64,000 bases of DNA from Candidatus Phyllobacterium onerii. GTDB lineage: Bacteria; Pseudomonadota; Alphaproteobacteria; Rhizobiales; Rhizobiaceae. Below, one piece after another: positions 25,345-35,740 of the stretch. The notes under the pieces were generated by a model. That model was not told the DNA's origin and did no database searches. It worked only from the letters and a program-made list of their open reading frames with translations. Each line of letters opens with the position of its first letter. Position 1 is the stretch's first letter. Both the position numbers and the translations under genes were made by a program. The stretch spans positions 124,001 through 188,000 of the forward strand of contig NZ_JAQMHX010000008.1 in assembly GCF_028331445.1 (NCBI RefSeq). Reading direction: 5' to 3'.

Positions 25345-26220
25345 ATGCTTGCACGCACCCCTTCCCACAGTCCAGGTCCGATGGCGCGCGCATTCCACCG
25401 CTTCGGCCACAACAAGGCCGCGCTGTTCGGCGTTTGCATCATTATGCCGATGCTCGCGATGATCCTGTCCTATCCGCTGTGGTGGACATTCAAGCCGAAC
25501 GACATCGATCTTCTCGCCATGAACAGCGGACCGACGGCTACCCATTGGTTCGGGACCGATGGTGTTGGCCGAGATGTTTTCGTGCGTGTTCTGGAGGGCG
25601 GCCGCATTTCCCTCCTGGTGGCGGTGGCCTCGACAATCATCTCGGCGATCATCGGGTTTCTGGTCGGTGCGATCTCGGCGCTTGCCGGTCGCTGGGCCGA
25701 TGCTGTCACCATGCGCTTCGTCGATCTGGTCATGACCCTCCCGCCGGTCATTTTCCTGCTGGTGCTGGCGTCGATTGCCGGTACTGGCATCTGGCCAACG
25801 GTGCTCGTCATCTCGCTGCTGTCATGGCCACTCCTTTCGCGCATGATCCGCTCGAGGCTGCTTGAACTACGGGAGCGGGATTTTGTTCTGGCGTCGCGTG
25901 GCATGGGAGCAGGGCTCGGACATCTCCTGTTCCGGCATGGCCTGCCGAACTCCATCGATATCCTCGTCGTCTATGCGACGCTGCAGATCGCCAATGCGAT
26001 CCTTCTCGAGGCCGGACTGTCATTCCTCGGTCTCGGTATTGCACCACCCGCCGCCAGCTGGGGCAACATGCTCAACGCAGCGCGCTCGACGGCCGTGCTC
26101 GAACAATTTCCCTGGCAATGGCTGTTCCCCGGTGGGGCGCTGATCCTTGCCGTCCTAGCAATCAACTTCATTGGCGATGGTCTAAGGGATGCCTTCGATC
26201 CTCGCGCCGAACTGAACTGA
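25345..26220 (+). CDS. Dipeptide-type ABC permease (DppC family)
   Basis: A 291-residue partner permease. The ATG at 25345, one base after the upstream TGA, is preferred to an overlapping in-frame start at 25309. Typical DppC segments are [27 protein letters not shown] and the EAA loop [23 protein letters not shown], then [23 protein letters not shown]. It forms the channel with the preceding protein. Confidence 0.92.
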   Translation: MLARTPSHSPGPMARAFHRFGHNKAALFGVCIIMPMLAMILSYPLWWTFKPNDIDLLAMNSGPTATHWFGTDGVGRDVFVRVLEGGRISLLVAVASTIISAIIGFLVGAISALAGRWADAVTMRFVDLVMTLPPVIFLLVLASIAGTGIWPTVLVISLLSWPLLSRMIRSRLLELRERDFVLASRGMGAGLGHLLFRHGLPNSIDILVVYATLQIANAILLEAGLSFLGLGIAPPAASWGNMLNAARSTAVLEQFPWQWLFPGGALILAVLAINFIGDGLRDAFDPRAELN

Positions 26221-26238
26221 CAAAGAAAGAAAGCGAAA

Positions 26239-27156
26239 ATGACCAAATTTCATGGGGTTGTTCCTCCCGTCGTAACACCTCTCAATCCGGATTTCACGGT
26301 AGATTACCCGTCCTACACCCGCGTGCTCGAGCATTTGCTCGGCGCGGGCTGCCACGGCGTATTCGTGCTCGGATCGACCAGCGAAGTGGTGTTCCATAAC
26401 GAAAAGATCAGGCAGGAAATTCTCGAACACTCGGTCAAGGTCGTCAATGGCCGCGTGCCGGTCATTGCTGGCGTTCTCGATGCAACGACCGACAACGTCA
26501 TCGGCCACGCCAAGGTCGCAAAGGCAGCGGGTGCTGCTGCCGTCGTCGTGACGGCACCATACTACACTGTCACCAGCCAGCCCGAGATCATTGACCATTT
26601 TCGCTATATCAAGGATGCCGTCGACATTCCGCTTGTCGCCTACGATATCCCGGCGTGCGTCCACGCCAAGCTGGCTCGATCGACAGTGACGACGCTGGCC
26701 AGGGAAGGCACCATTATCGGCCTCAAGGATTCAAGCGGCGATGATGGCAATTTCCGTTACGCCTTGCTGGATCTCGCCGAGCACAAGGACATCTTCCTGA
26801 TGACAGGCTCCGAGATCGTCGTCGACAATGCGCTGTCGATGGGCGCGCACGGCGTCGTCCCGGGTCTCGCCAATGTGGATCCGCACGGCTACGTCCGCCT
26901 GTGGGATGCGGCGCAGCGCGGCGATTGGACGGCGGCGCGCAAGGAGCAGGAACGGCTCTGTCGCCTGTTCGAGATCGTTTGGGTGGCCCAAAGCCGCGTC
27001 AGTGGCGGCGCGTCCGGCGTGGGCGGTTTCAAGACCGCCATGCGCAGCCTTGGCATCATTGACACGAACGTCATGCCGAGGCCGAGACAGGCACTCGATG
27101 CTGCAGAATCCGCCAAGATTGACGCGATCCTGCGCTCTACCGGGCTGCTCGGCTGA
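26239..27156 (+). CDS. Dihydrodipicolinate synthase/N-acetylneuraminate lyase family protein (first)
   Basis: A 305-residue class I aldolase/lyase of the DapA/NanA family. Visible are the GSTSE loop (usual GTTGE), the tyrosine segment [10 protein letters not shown] and the Schiff-base lysine in [10 protein letters not shown]. The gene is embedded between the permease and ATPase genes of the ABC importer. So it most likely acts on the imported compound, cleaving or dehydrating a 2-keto acid, rather than on lysine biosynthesis. Exact substrate (for example a keto-deoxy sugar acid, hydroxyproline product or sialic acid) is not readable. Confidence 0.87.
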   Translation: MTKFHGVVPPVVTPLNPDFTVDYPSYTRVLEHLLGAGCHGVFVLGSTSEVVFHNEKIRQEILEHSVKVVNGRVPVIAGVLDATTDNVIGHAKVAKAAGAAAVVVTAPYYTVTSQPEIIDHFRYIKDAVDIPLVAYDIPACVHAKLARSTVTTLAREGTIIGLKDSSGDDGNFRYALLDLAEHKDIFLMTGSEIVVDNALSMGAHGVVPGLANVDPHGYVRLWDAAQRGDWTAARKEQERLCRLFEIVWVAQSRVSGGASGVGGFKTAMRSLGIIDTNVMPRPRQALDAAESAKIDAILRSTGLLG

Positions 27157-27164
27157 GAGCGGAT

Positions 27165-28187
27165 ATGGACGAGCGCATCAATCCCATTCTCGACATTCGC
27201 GGGCTGCGGACAATCTTCCGTACCCGCGGCGGCGAGATTACCGCAGTCGATGGTATCGACCTATCGGTCGCTGCCGGCGAAACCGTTGCGCTTGTCGGCG
27301 AATCCGGTTCCGGCAAATCCGTGACCAGCCTGTCGGTTATGGGCTTGTTGACCCGCAATGTCGGTGCGATTGCCGCCGGGAGTATCCACTTCAAGAGCAA
27401 GGATGGCGCTGTGCGTGATCTCGTCCCGCTGGATGAAGAACAGATGCGGAGAATCCGCGGCGATGACATCGGCATGGTGTTCCAGGAGCCGATGTCCAGT
27501 CTCAATCCGGTGTTTACCGTGGGTGACCAGATCGCCGAACCGCTCCGCATCCATCGCAATGCCGACCGGAAATCGGCGATGAATTCGGCGGTCGGACTTC
27601 TCGATCAAGTGGGCATCCCCGATGCCAAGCGCCGGGCGGGACAGTATCCGCACGAGCTTTCGGGCGGCATGCGGCAGCGCGCGACGATCGCTATGGCGCT
27701 TGCCTGCGATCCGACATTGCTGATTGCCGACGAACCGACGACGGCGCTCGACGTGACTATCCAGGCGCAAATACTCGATCTTCTGATCACGCTGCAGCGT
27801 GAACGCGGCATGGGCATGCTTTTCGTCACCCACAATCTCGGCGTGGTGGCCGAGATCGCCCATCGCGTCGCGGTCATGTATGCCGGGCGCATCGTGGAGG
27901 AGGGCCCTGTCTGTGAGGTTTTCCGCAATCCGCGCCATCCCTATACGCTGGGACTTCTGGCGTCGATGCCCCGGCTCGGCGACGCAACACGTATGAAGCA
28001 GGCTGGGCAGAAATTGGCGGCTATTCCGGGCGTTGTCCCCAGTCTTGCTGACATGCCGGACGGATGCGCATTTTCGCCGCGCTGCAGCTATGCAATCGAT
28101 GCCTGTCGCACAGCAGTGCCCCCGCTCGCCGAGGTCAATGCGATGCATCGGAGCCGCTGCATACGATGGCAGGAGGTGGGTCGATGA
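27165..28187 (+). CDS. Dipeptide-type ABC ATP-binding protein (DppD family)
   Basis: A 340-residue ATPase with Walker [13 protein letters not shown] near residue 45, Q-loop [20 protein letters not shown], signature [15 protein letters not shown], Walker [15 protein letters not shown], and the C-terminal oligopeptide-ABC extension with cysteines ([16 protein letters not shown]). It overlaps the next ATPase gene by 4 nt. Confidence 0.93.
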   Translation: MDERINPILDIRGLRTIFRTRGGEITAVDGIDLSVAAGETVALVGESGSGKSVTSLSVMGLLTRNVGAIAAGSIHFKSKDGAVRDLVPLDEEQMRRIRGDDIGMVFQEPMSSLNPVFTVGDQIAEPLRIHRNADRKSAMNSAVGLLDQVGIPDAKRRAGQYPHELSGGMRQRATIAMALACDPTLLIADEPTTALDVTIQAQILDLLITLQRERGMGMLFVTHNLGVVAEIAHRVAVMYAGRIVEEGPVCEVFRNPRHPYTLGLLASMPRLGDATRMKQAGQKLAAIPGVVPSLADMPDGCAFSPRCSYAIDACRTAVPPLAEVNAMHRSRCIRWQEVGR

Positions 28188-29140
28188 GCCCTGCGCCATT
28201 CCTCACCGTCTGCGATCTGGCCAAACACTACGTCTCCCGCGGCACGAAACTCAATATCCTGGAAGGCATTTCCTTCGATATCGCCAAGGGGGAGGTGGTT
28301 GGACTGGTCGGAGAATCCGGCAGCGGCAAGACGACGATCGGCCGTTCGGTCCTGCGTCTGGTCGAGCCTTCTTCCGGTAGCGTAAAATTCGACGGCACGG
28401 AATTGACAACACTTTCGGCCGCGCAGATGCGGCGAACGCGGCCCCGCATGCAGTATATATTCCAGGATCCATTTGCCAGCCTGTCGCCGCGCATGACCAT
28501 TGGCGAGATTTTGACCGAAGGTCTCAAAATTCAGGGCATCGGCACCCGCAAGGAACGCATGGACCGGGCGCGAAACGCCCTCGTGCAGGTCGATCTTCCT
28601 GCCGATGCCGTCAACCGCTATGCACATGAGTTTTCCGGCGGACAACGTCAGCGGATCGGTATCGCACGCGCGTTGACACTCGCACCGGAGTTCATTGTCG
28701 CGGACGAGCCTGTTTCTGCACTCGATGTGTCGATCCAGGCGCAGGTCATCAATCTCCTGCGCGATCTGCAGCAACGGCTCGGATTGACCATGCTGTTCAT
28801 CTCACACGATCTGGCGGTGGTCGAATATATCTGTGACCGGGTCATCGTGCTCTATCTTGGCCGGATCATGGAGATCGCTTCAAGCGCTGACCTTTATGCG
28901 CGGCCGCAACACCCGTATACGCGGGCTTTGCTGTCCGCGATCCCATCGCCGGATCCGGATGCGCCCCGCAACAGGCAGATCCTGAAGGGTGATATTCCAA
29001 GCCCGGCCACTCCGCCGAGCGGCTGTGTATTCCGGACACGTTGCCCGGTGGCGCTGGAGGCCTGTGCCCATACGGTGCCCGAGTTGCGCGAAGTTTCGCC
29101 TGGTCAATTCAAGGCCTGCATCCGTGATGATTTGAACTAG
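28184..29140 (+). CDS. Dipeptide-type ABC ATP-binding protein (DppF family)
   Basis: A 318-residue second ATPase. Start at 28184 is set by AGGAGGTGG just upstream and by the ATGA overlap with the preceding gene. Walker [15 protein letters not shown]-loop [20 protein letters not shown], signature [15 protein letters not shown], Walker [15 protein letters not shown], and the C-terminal [15 protein letters not shown] motif. It completes the five-component importer. Confidence 0.93.
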   Translation: MSPAPFLTVCDLAKHYVSRGTKLNILEGISFDIAKGEVVGLVGESGSGKTTIGRSVLRLVEPSSGSVKFDGTELTTLSAAQMRRTRPRMQYIFQDPFASLSPRMTIGEILTEGLKIQGIGTRKERMDRARNALVQVDLPADAVNRYAHEFSGGQRQRIGIARALTLAPEFIVADEPVSALDVSIQAQVINLLRDLQQRLGLTMLFISHDLAVVEYICDRVIVLYLGRIMEIASSADLYARPQHPYTRALLSAIPSPDPDAPRNRQILKGDIPSPATPPSGCVFRTRCPVALEACAHTVPELREVSPGQFKACIRDDLN

Positions 29141-29149
29141 GAGCGCAAT

Positions 29150-30079
29150 GTGAAATCAGGCCAACACACGATCAGCGGCAATTGGGCCAGTCTGCTCCTG
29201 CCTGTCGAAGCGGACGACAGCATCGAATTCAGCAAGCTTGGCGTTGAAATCGATATCCTGATCGACGCGAAGGTCGACGGTATCTACTCCAACGGCACCG
29301 CAGGCGAATTCCACAACCAGACCGAAGAAGAGTTCGATCGCATCCAGCTGATGCTGGCCGAGCGTTGTCGAAAAGCGGGCATGCTCTTCATCATCGGTGC
29401 CTGTCAGCCCGATCCAATGATCATGCTGAACCGTGTCCGTAGCGCAGCTACACTGGCCCCCGCTGCCATTCAGGTCATCTTGCCGGATTGGTGGCCGCTG
29501 ACCGACGGGGAGGCGATCGACTATCTCAACAGGGCGTTCGAGATTGCCAACGGAATTCCACTTATCCTCTACAACCCACCCCATGCAAAACGAGTTCTTT
29601 CGCCAAAAGAACTCGGTGCGATATTGGCTGGAGCGCCGGGCGTGGTTGGTGTGAAACTCGCAGATGGCGATGCAAACTGGTACGTCGAGACACGCAAGCA
29701 TCTGAGCGGCGTCTCGCTTTTTGTGCCGGGGCATCATCTCGCGACGGGCATCAGGGAAGGGGTGGCGGCAGGGGCGTTCTCCAACGTCGCCTGCCTTAGT
29801 CCACGCGGCGCGCAGCGTTGGACCGACCTTATGCAAACCAACATTGATGCTGCCATTGAAACCGAACAGCGGATCTGCAAATTCATGGCTCAGCACATTG
29901 TGCCATTCCGGCAGAAGTCCGGCTATTCAAATGCTGCGCTGGATAAATTGCTGTGCGCGATAGGCAATTGGGGACCCGTGAGCACGCGGTTGCGTTTCCC
30001 CTATCGCTGGATCGGCGAAGACGAAGCTCAACGCCTGCGCGCTGTCGCGAAACAGGAACTGGGCGACATCATGATTTGA
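29150..30079 (+). CDS. Dihydrodipicolinate synthase/N-acetylneuraminate lyase family protein (second)
   Basis: A 309-residue DapA/NanA-family protein starting at GTG 29150, 10 bp after the last ATPase gene and preceded by AGGAGC. It has YSNGTAGEF (the GTTGE equivalent), the tyrosine motif ILYNPPHAKRV and the lysine in VGVKLADGDANW. It is clearly distinct in sequence from the copy at 26239. Two different lyases in one importer operon suggest two successive or alternative aldol cleavages of the imported compound. It is probably the last gene of the operon. Confidence 0.85.
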   Translation: MKSGQHTISGNWASLLLPVEADDSIEFSKLGVEIDILIDAKVDGIYSNGTAGEFHNQTEEEFDRIQLMLAERCRKAGMLFIIGACQPDPMIMLNRVRSAATLAPAAIQVILPDWWPLTDGEAIDYLNRAFEIANGIPLILYNPPHAKRVLSPKELGAILAGAPGVVGVKLADGDANWYVETRKHLSGVSLFVPGHHLATGIREGVAAGAFSNVACLSPRGAQRWTDLMQTNIDAAIETEQRICKFMAQHIVPFRQKSGYSNAALDKLLCAIGNWGPVSTRLRFPYRWIGEDEAQRLRAVAKQELGDIMI

Positions 30080-30095
30080 TGAGCAGCTGACCCAT

Positions 30096-30311
30096 CTATT
30101 TCGGAGCGTGCGACTGCACCACTTTCTTGCATTCGGGTGTGAGCTTGTCCAATTGCTTGGCTAGACATTCGATAACCCGCCCGCCACCAGGCATGACGCC
30201 GGTACAATATTTCTGAAAGTCCGCCATGCATGCCGCACGTTCGGCAGCAGTGTGCGCCATGGCCGAGCTGCAAAACATCCCAATTCCAATGACAGTCAAA
30301 ATCATCCGCAT
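30096..30311 (-). CDS. Small exported cysteine-rich repeat protein
   Basis: A 71-residue protein with a signal peptide (MRMILTVIGIGMFCSSAMA) and a short mature domain with four cysteines (ERAACMADFQKYCTGVMPGGGRVIECLAKQ...LTPECKK). The pattern fits the short Cys-rich repeat found in Golgi glycoprotein 1 and in small exported proteins of Rhizobiales. Alternative starts exist at 30314 (GTG) and 30305 (ATG). Function unknown. It is convergent with the preceding operon. Confidence 0.65.
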   Translation of the reverse strand: MRMILTVIGIGMFCSSAMAHTAAERAACMADFQKYCTGVMPGGGRVIECLAKQLDKLTPECKKVVQSHAPK

Positions 30312-30409
30312 CACAACCCCCTACAATTTTTTATGGAGAGCTATCTCTCAGATACGGAATAACGTAGCATCGATCATGCGTTTTCTGCAAAGGCCAATTG
30401 GGGGACATA

Positions 30410-31612
30410 ATGGCCGGAATAAGTGGATTGCACACACGGCAATTTGAACGCTCTTTCGGCGCTCGCCGGAGGTTAGGCTTTGCCTGCATCACATTATTCG
30501 GGCTAGCATTAGCTGGCTGTAATCAAGAAAACTCTTACGTTCCGCCGCCGCCACCTAAGGTCGATGTGGCGCTTCCGGTAAAACAGAACGTCACGCCCTA
30601 TCTCGAGGTGACGGGTAGTACTGCAGCAGTTAATCAGACTGCGCTGGTTGCACGGGTACAGGGCTTTATCGAGGAAATCGAGTACAATGACGGGGATGCG
30701 GTAAAAGCCGGCACCACACTCTTCGTCATCGAGCCCGAATCCTATCAGCTAGCATTAAACCAGGCGAATGCTGCAAAGGCATCAGCCGACGCGTCTGTAA
30801 AGTTATCGCAGGCGGAATACGAACGTCAGGCAGCGCTCGTGGCCAAAACCTTCGCTACACAGCAGGATCTGCAGAAGGCGGAGGCGCAACGTGAAGCCGA
30901 CCTGGCCATTCAGCAACAGGCGGCATCCAATGTCCAGCAGGCCCAGCTCAATCTCAGTTATACGCAGGTGAAAGCGCCGTTCGACGGTGTCGCCACCGCG
31001 CGGCTGGTGTCGATAGGCGAACTTGTTATAGCGTCCACCACGGCGCTTACGACGGTCGTCCAGCTCAATCCCATCTACGTCAATTTCAACGTCAGTGAGA
31101 AGGACGTGCTGCGTATCCGCGCTGCTATGGCGAAACACGGAATGACCGCGCAGGATTTGAAAAAGGTTCCCGCCGAAGTCGGTACGCAAAGCGAAACCGG
31201 TTTCCCGCATGTGGGGACGCTCGACTATGTGGCGCCAACCATCACGGCGTCCACCGGCATGCTGGCAGTCCGTGCCGTTTTGCCAAATGCAGAGCGGCAA
31301 TTGCTGCCGGGCTACTTCGTACGAGTCCGCGTTCCCTTGTTCGAAGAGCCGGGGATGCTGCTGGTGCCGGATCGCGCCATTGGCAGTGATCAGAGCGGGC
31401 GCTATGTCCTGGTTGCCGGCAAGAATGATGTCGTCGAGCAGCGCAAGGTAGAAATCGGTCAATTGGTTGGCGAATTGCGTGTCGTGACAACTGGCATCCA
31501 GCCGGAAGACCGCATCGTCGTCTCGGGCCTGCTGTCGGCCATACCCGGCCAGAAGATAGAGCCGCAGTTGAAGGATCTTAGCGCCGTTGCGGCGAATGGC
31601 GCAGCGCAATGA
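30410..31612 (+). CDS. RND efflux periplasmic adaptor (membrane fusion protein)
   Basis: A 400-residue AcrA/BepD-type adaptor, probably a lipoprotein (lipobox LALAGC, Cys37). Domains in order: proline-rich linker, barrel-sandwich start VTGSTAAVNQTALVARVQGFIEEIEYNDGDAVKAGTTLF, an alpha-helical hairpin rich in Ala/Gln (residues ~95-160), then VKAPFDGVATARLVSIGELV and the beta-barrel and membrane-proximal parts. The ATG at 30410 follows GGGGAC. It overlaps the pump gene by 4 nt. It links the pump to an outer-membrane TolC-type channel, which is not encoded nearby. Confidence 0.93.
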   Translation: MAGISGLHTRQFERSFGARRRLGFACITLFGLALAGCNQENSYVPPPPPKVDVALPVKQNVTPYLEVTGSTAAVNQTALVARVQGFIEEIEYNDGDAVKAGTTLFVIEPESYQLALNQANAAKASADASVKLSQAEYERQAALVAKTFATQQDLQKAEAQREADLAIQQQAASNVQQAQLNLSYTQVKAPFDGVATARLVSIGELVIASTTALTTVVQLNPIYVNFNVSEKDVLRIRAAMAKHGMTAQDLKKVPAEVGTQSETGFPHVGTLDYVAPTITASTGMLAVRAVLPNAERQLLPGYFVRVRVPLFEEPGMLLVPDRAIGSDQSGRYVLVAGKNDVVEQRKVEIGQLVGELRVVTTGIQPEDRIVVSGLLSAIPGQKIEPQLKDLSAVAANGAAQ

Positions 31613-34600
31613 TCTCGAAGTTCTTCATAGAACGGCCCGTGCTGGCCAATGTGATCGCCATCCTCATGGTGGTCATCGGCTTTGTTTCGCTGTATTCGCT
31701 GCCGGTCGCGCAATACCCGAATGTCGTGCCGCCAACTGTCCAGGTCACGACCCGCTATCCCGGAGCCAGCGCCCGCACGCTGATCGATACGGTCGCATTG
31801 CCGATCGAGCAGCAGGTGAACGGCGTCGAGGACATGCTCTACATGCAGTCTTACGCGGCCTCTGACGGCAGCTATGCGCTCACGGTCACATTCGCCATCG
31901 GCACCGATCTCGACGCAGCACAAGTGCTTGTACAAAACCGTGTCTCTGCCGCGTTGGCCTCGCTGCCGCAATCGGTGCAGGTGCAGGGTGTCAACGTTCA
32001 GAAGAAGTCGACGTCGATCCTCGAAATCGTCACGCTGACCTCGCCGGACAGCAGTCACGACAGCCTTTATCTCAGCAACTACGCTACCATAGCGCTCAAG
32101 GATGAAATTGCCCGAATTCCTGGCGTTGGCAATGTTACGGTATTCGGCGCGGGCCAATATTCAATGCGTATCTGGCTCGATCCCGACAAGATGCAGGCAC
32201 GCGGCTTGACGGCGCAGGACGTCATCCAGTCGCTGCAGCAGCAGAGCGAACAGGTGACCGCCGGTCAGGTAGGCATGCCGCCTGCGCCGGAAAATCAATC
32301 CTTCCAATATACGATCAATGTCGAGAGCCGACTTAATGATCCCGACGCGTTTGGTGCGGTCATCGTCAAGACCGACGCCAATGGCGGCATGACGCGCGTG
32401 CGCGATATCGGCCGTGTTGAGCTCGGTGCGCAGACCTATAGTCAGGTGTTCCGGCTCGATGGAGCGGATTCCGCGGGCCTTGCGATTTTCCTGTCTCCTG
32501 GTGCCAATGCACTTGACGTTGCCAAGAGCGTAAGCGCCAAAATGAAGACGCTTGCTGCCGGATTTCCGCAGGGCGTTGCCTATTCCATTCCATTCGACAC
32601 GACGACCTTCGTCAGCCAGGCAATCGGCGAGGTCTACAAGACCTTGTTCGAGGCGGCGCTTCTGGTGCTGATCGTCATTCTCGTCTTCCTGCAGGACTGG
32701 CGCGCCATGCTGGTGCCCGCGACGACTGTTCCTGTGACCATCATCGGCGCTTTCGCAGCGATGGCTGCCATGGGATTCTCGGTCAACCTCTCGACCCTGT
32801 TCGCCATCGTGCTGGCAATCGGCATCGTCGTCGACGACGCGATCGTCGTGGTCGAAAGCGCCTCGCACAATATGGAGCGCGGCATGTCGGGCCATGACGC
32901 GGCCATCAGCGCGATGGATATGCTCTTCGGACCGATCGTCGGCATCACGCTCGTTCTCATGGCTGTGTTTCTGCCCGCCGCGTTTCTACCGGGTATCACC
33001 GGCCAGATATTTTCGCAGTTTGCTCTCGTTATTGCAGCCACTGCATTCATCAGTGCCATCAACGCTGCAACGTTGAAGCCCACCCAGTGCGCCATGTGGT
33101 TGCGGCCCCCGGTGCCGCCGGAAAAACGCAATTTCTTTTTTCGCGGCTTCAATGCAGTCTACCAGCGCCTGGAAAACGGCTATGTCCGTGTGATCGGTTC
33201 GATGGTAGCGCGCAGTGGCCTCATGGCGGTCATCGCTCTCGCCATCATCGCCGCCGCTGGTTACGGCATGTCGCGTGCGCCAACTGGCTTTCTGCCCATC
33301 GAGGATCAGGGTTATCTTCTGGCAGCGGTGCAACTGCCGGATGGCGCTGCCCTTGGCCGCACGGAAAAGTCATTGGAGGAACTGGGGAAGGTTGCGAAGG
33401 AAACGCCGGGCGTCTCCCAGGTCATCACCATTGCCGGCATCTCTGCCCTTGACAATAATTCAGCGCTCGCCAATGCGGGCCTTGCCTACATCATGCTCGA
33501 TGACTGGAGCAAGCGCGGCCCTGGCGAGGACCTGGCCTCCCTCTACAAAACGCTCAACGCGAAACTCAAAGGCGTGGGCGAGGGCAGGGTGCTCGTTCTT
33601 CCACCGCCGCCGATCCAGGGCATCGGCAATGCCGGCGGGTTCACCATGCAGACTGAACTGCGCGACGGCAGTTTCGACCTCGCCAAACTGCAGAGCCTGA
33701 CCAATGCCATAGTGAAAGCGGCTGAATCCCAGTCGGGTATTCAAAGCATCAATGCACCTTTTCAGGCCAATGCGCCGCAATATACCGTGGAGATCGATCG
33801 CGAGAAGATCGAGTCTCTCCAGCTGACGACCGATCTGGTTTTCGATACCCTCGCAAGCTATCTCGGCTCGAGCTATGTCGCTCAATTCAACAAGTTCGGC
33901 CGCGTGTTCCAGATTTATGTCCAGGGGGATGCACAATTCCGCCTGACGCCGGACAGCATCAACAACCTGACTGTGCGCAACAAGAATGGCGACATGATCT
34001 CGCTCGGAACGGTGTTGACCATCATACCGAGCGTCGGACCCTCTTTGATCAGTCTCTATAATCTCTATCCTTCGGCCTCGATCGTCGGCGTACCAGCGGC
34101 GACATTTTCGTCCGGCGAGGCGATGAACCTCATGGAAGAGATCGCGGCCGCCACTCTGCCGAATGGCACGAGCTACGAGTGGACGGCGCTGTCGTATCAG
34201 GAGAAGCTGGTCGGCAACCAGATGATCCTGGTCTTCGCTCTTGCGCTGTTGCTGGTCTATCTGGTGCTGGCCGGGCAATATGAAAGCTGGATTGCTCCGG
34301 TATCGGTGCTGCTTGCTGCGCCGTTGTCTCTGATCGGTCCCGTTTCCATTTTCCTGGGTCTGCATGTCGCGATCAATCTCTATGTGCAGATCGGCCTTAT
34401 TCTGCTCCTTGCGCTTTCAGCCAAGAATGCCATCCTCATCGTCGAAATGGCGCGCGAATTGCGTGCGTCGGGAAAATCGATCATCGATTCCGCGACGGGC
34501 GCGGCGCGGGCTCGCTTCCGGCCGATCCTGATGACCTCGTTTGCATTCATCCTCGGTGTTGCGCCGCTGGTATTTGCGACCGGGGCCGGCGCGAGCGCCC

Positions 34601-34755
34601 GCAAGTCTATCGGCATCACTGTCTTCAGTGGCATGATCGCCTCGACCTGTCTTGCTGTCCTCTTCGTTCCTTCTTTCTTTGTCGTCATGCAGCGCTTTGA
34701 AGAGTGGCGTGCCACGCGCAAGCGTCCGGCCGAAGTAAAGGTGTTGGACACTTGA
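31609..34755 (+). CDS. RND multidrug efflux pump, HAE1/AcrB family
   Basis: A 1048-residue inner-membrane proton-driven pump of standard length. It starts with MISKFFIERPVLANVIAILMVV, has the two large periplasmic loops, and keeps the proton-relay aspartates in helix 4 (IVLAIGIVVDDAIVVVESA) and the lysine region in helix 10 (LILLLALSAKNAILIVEMA). It resembles Brucella BepE and AcrB-type multidrug pumps. No regulator gene is adjacent, which is unusual for such pumps. Confidence 0.95.
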   Translation: MISKFFIERPVLANVIAILMVVIGFVSLYSLPVAQYPNVVPPTVQVTTRYPGASARTLIDTVALPIEQQVNGVEDMLYMQSYAASDGSYALTVTFAIGTDLDAAQVLVQNRVSAALASLPQSVQVQGVNVQKKSTSILEIVTLTSPDSSHDSLYLSNYATIALKDEIARIPGVGNVTVFGAGQYSMRIWLDPDKMQARGLTAQDVIQSLQQQSEQVTAGQVGMPPAPENQSFQYTINVESRLNDPDAFGAVIVKTDANGGMTRVRDIGRVELGAQTYSQVFRLDGADSAGLAIFLSPGANALDVAKSVSAKMKTLAAGFPQGVAYSIPFDTTTFVSQAIGEVYKTLFEAALLVLIVILVFLQDWRAMLVPATTVPVTIIGAFAAMAAMGFSVNLSTLFAIVLAIGIVVDDAIVVVESASHNMERGMSGHDAAISAMDMLFGPIVGITLVLMAVFLPAAFLPGITGQIFSQFALVIAATAFISAINAATLKPTQCAMWLRPPVPPEKRNFFFRGFNAVYQRLENGYVRVIGSMVARSGLMAVIALAIIAAAGYGMSRAPTGFLPIEDQGYLLAAVQLPDGAALGRTEKSLEELGKVAKETPGVSQVITIAGISALDNNSALANAGLAYIMLDDWSKRGPGEDLASLYKTLNAKLKGVGEGRVLVLPPPPIQGIGNAGGFTMQTELRDGSFDLAKLQSLTNAIVKAAESQSGIQSINAPFQANAPQYTVEIDREKIESLQLTTDLVFDTLASYLGSSYVAQFNKFGRVFQIYVQGDAQFRLTPDSINNLTVRNKNGDMISLGTVLTIIPSVGPSLISLYNLYPSASIVGVPAATFSSGEAMNLMEEIAAATLPNGTSYEWTALSYQEKLVGNQMILVFALALLLVYLVLAGQYESWIAPVSVLLAAPLSLIGPVSIFLGLHVAINLYVQIGLILLLALSAKNAILIVEMARELRASGKSIIDSATGAARARFRPILMTSFAFILGVAPLVFATGAGASARKSIGITVFSGMIASTCLAVLFVPSFFVVMQRFEEWRATRKRPAEVKVLDT

Positions 34756-34795
34756 GTTTACGACCTGTGATCAACGTAGCAGCGAATTTCCAACC

Positions 34796-35560
34796 ATGAG
34801 TGCCCTTGCAATCGGCGGCGTTACATTCATATGCCTGTCGTTTGCTGTTGTGGCGGGAATATTTCTTCGTGACCACCTGCCAGAACATCACCTGAGTACG
34901 GATTCAAAGGAGGCAATCAAGCTTGCTACGGCAGTGGTCGGAACATTGTCAGCACTTGCGGTCGGGTTTTTGATCGCATCGGCAAAGACGGCATTCGATG
35001 ACGCCGAGGCGGAGCTGAGAACATCGGTGGCGCGCGTCGTCCTTCTCGACCGGGTCATGTCGCATTACGGTCCCGAAACCAAGGAGGCGCGGCGTCTGCT
35101 TGCGGAACTGGTGAGCTCGCGGCTGCAGGATGCCTGGGTCGACCAGGACCATGATGATACAACGCCGGACGCCCGCAGAAGCGACCTCGGTATCGAGCCT
35201 GTTCAGGATGAATTGCGAGCCCTTTCTCCCGAAACCGACGCCAAGCGCCAGCTGCAAGCGCGTGCCATCGCGATAAGCGGGGAGATTGCGGAGGCGCATT
35301 GGTTACTTCTCGAGAAAGGAGGCGAGGGTTTGCCCCAGGCTTTCCTTGTAATCCTTGTCTTCTGGCTTGCGTTGCTCTTTTTCACGTTCGGGCTTTTGGC
35401 ACCGGCCAACGCCACGGTCATTGGCATGTTATTCGTGTGCGCTCTCTCGGTCGGAGGAGCAATATTTCTGATTATCGACATGGCTCACCCATATCTCGGC
35501 ATTATTCAGGTGTCCGATGCTCCGCTGCGGACCGCGCTTGCGCATCTGGGGAGAAATTGA
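34796..35560 (+). CDS. DUF4239 (bestrophin-like) membrane protein
   Basis: A 254-residue membrane protein with an N-terminal helix (LAIGGVTFICLSFAVVAGIF), the DUF4239 signature TAVVGTLSALAVGFLIASAKTAFDDAE, a helical soluble stretch, and two C-terminal helices (AFLVILVFWLALLFFTFGLL and NATVIGMLFVCALSVGGAIFLIIDM). The family resembles bestrophin channels in layout. No function is established. Confidence 0.72.
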   Translation: MSALAIGGVTFICLSFAVVAGIFLRDHLPEHHLSTDSKEAIKLATAVVGTLSALAVGFLIASAKTAFDDAEAELRTSVARVVLLDRVMSHYGPETKEARRLLAELVSSRLQDAWVDQDHDDTTPDARRSDLGIEPVQDELRALSPETDAKRQLQARAIAISGEIAEAHWLLLEKGGEGLPQAFLVILVFWLALLFFTFGLLAPANATVIGMLFVCALSVGGAIFLIIDMAHPYLGIIQVSDAPLRTALAHLGRN

Positions 35561-35572
35561 AACCTCACCATG

Positions 35573-35598
35573 GCGGCTGAAATTTTCCCTGCAGCCGC
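35573..35598 (+). terminator. Possible hairpin after the DUF4239 gene
   Basis: GCGGCTG (35573-35579) can pair with CAGCCGC (35592-35598) across a 12-nt loop, 12 bp past the stop codon. No T-run follows. Weak evidence. Confidence 0.3.
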
Positions 35599-35740
35599 GG
35601 GCTAAGACCTGTTTTGTGATAGGATGTTTGAAAACAACAGCGTAGCATGTGAGGGGAAGTCACTCTCACTCGGGGACGATGATCGGGCAGGGTATCAAAA
35701 CCATACCGCGCATATTGAAGCGCCTCATCGGGAGTAGGCG

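Noticed and set aside
27261-28199. Minus-strand open frame opposite the DppD ATPase
   Set aside because: The plus strand has complete ABC ATPase motifs; the opposite frame has none.
26239-30079. Assigning the two DapA-family genes as sialic acid lyases for the NanE-NanK pathway
   Set aside because: They belong to a different importer operon 31 kb away and have no NanA-specific motif I can confirm.
33460-34365. Minus-strand frame inside the RND pump gene
   Set aside because: Antisense to conserved helices of the pump; composition is that of a shadow frame.
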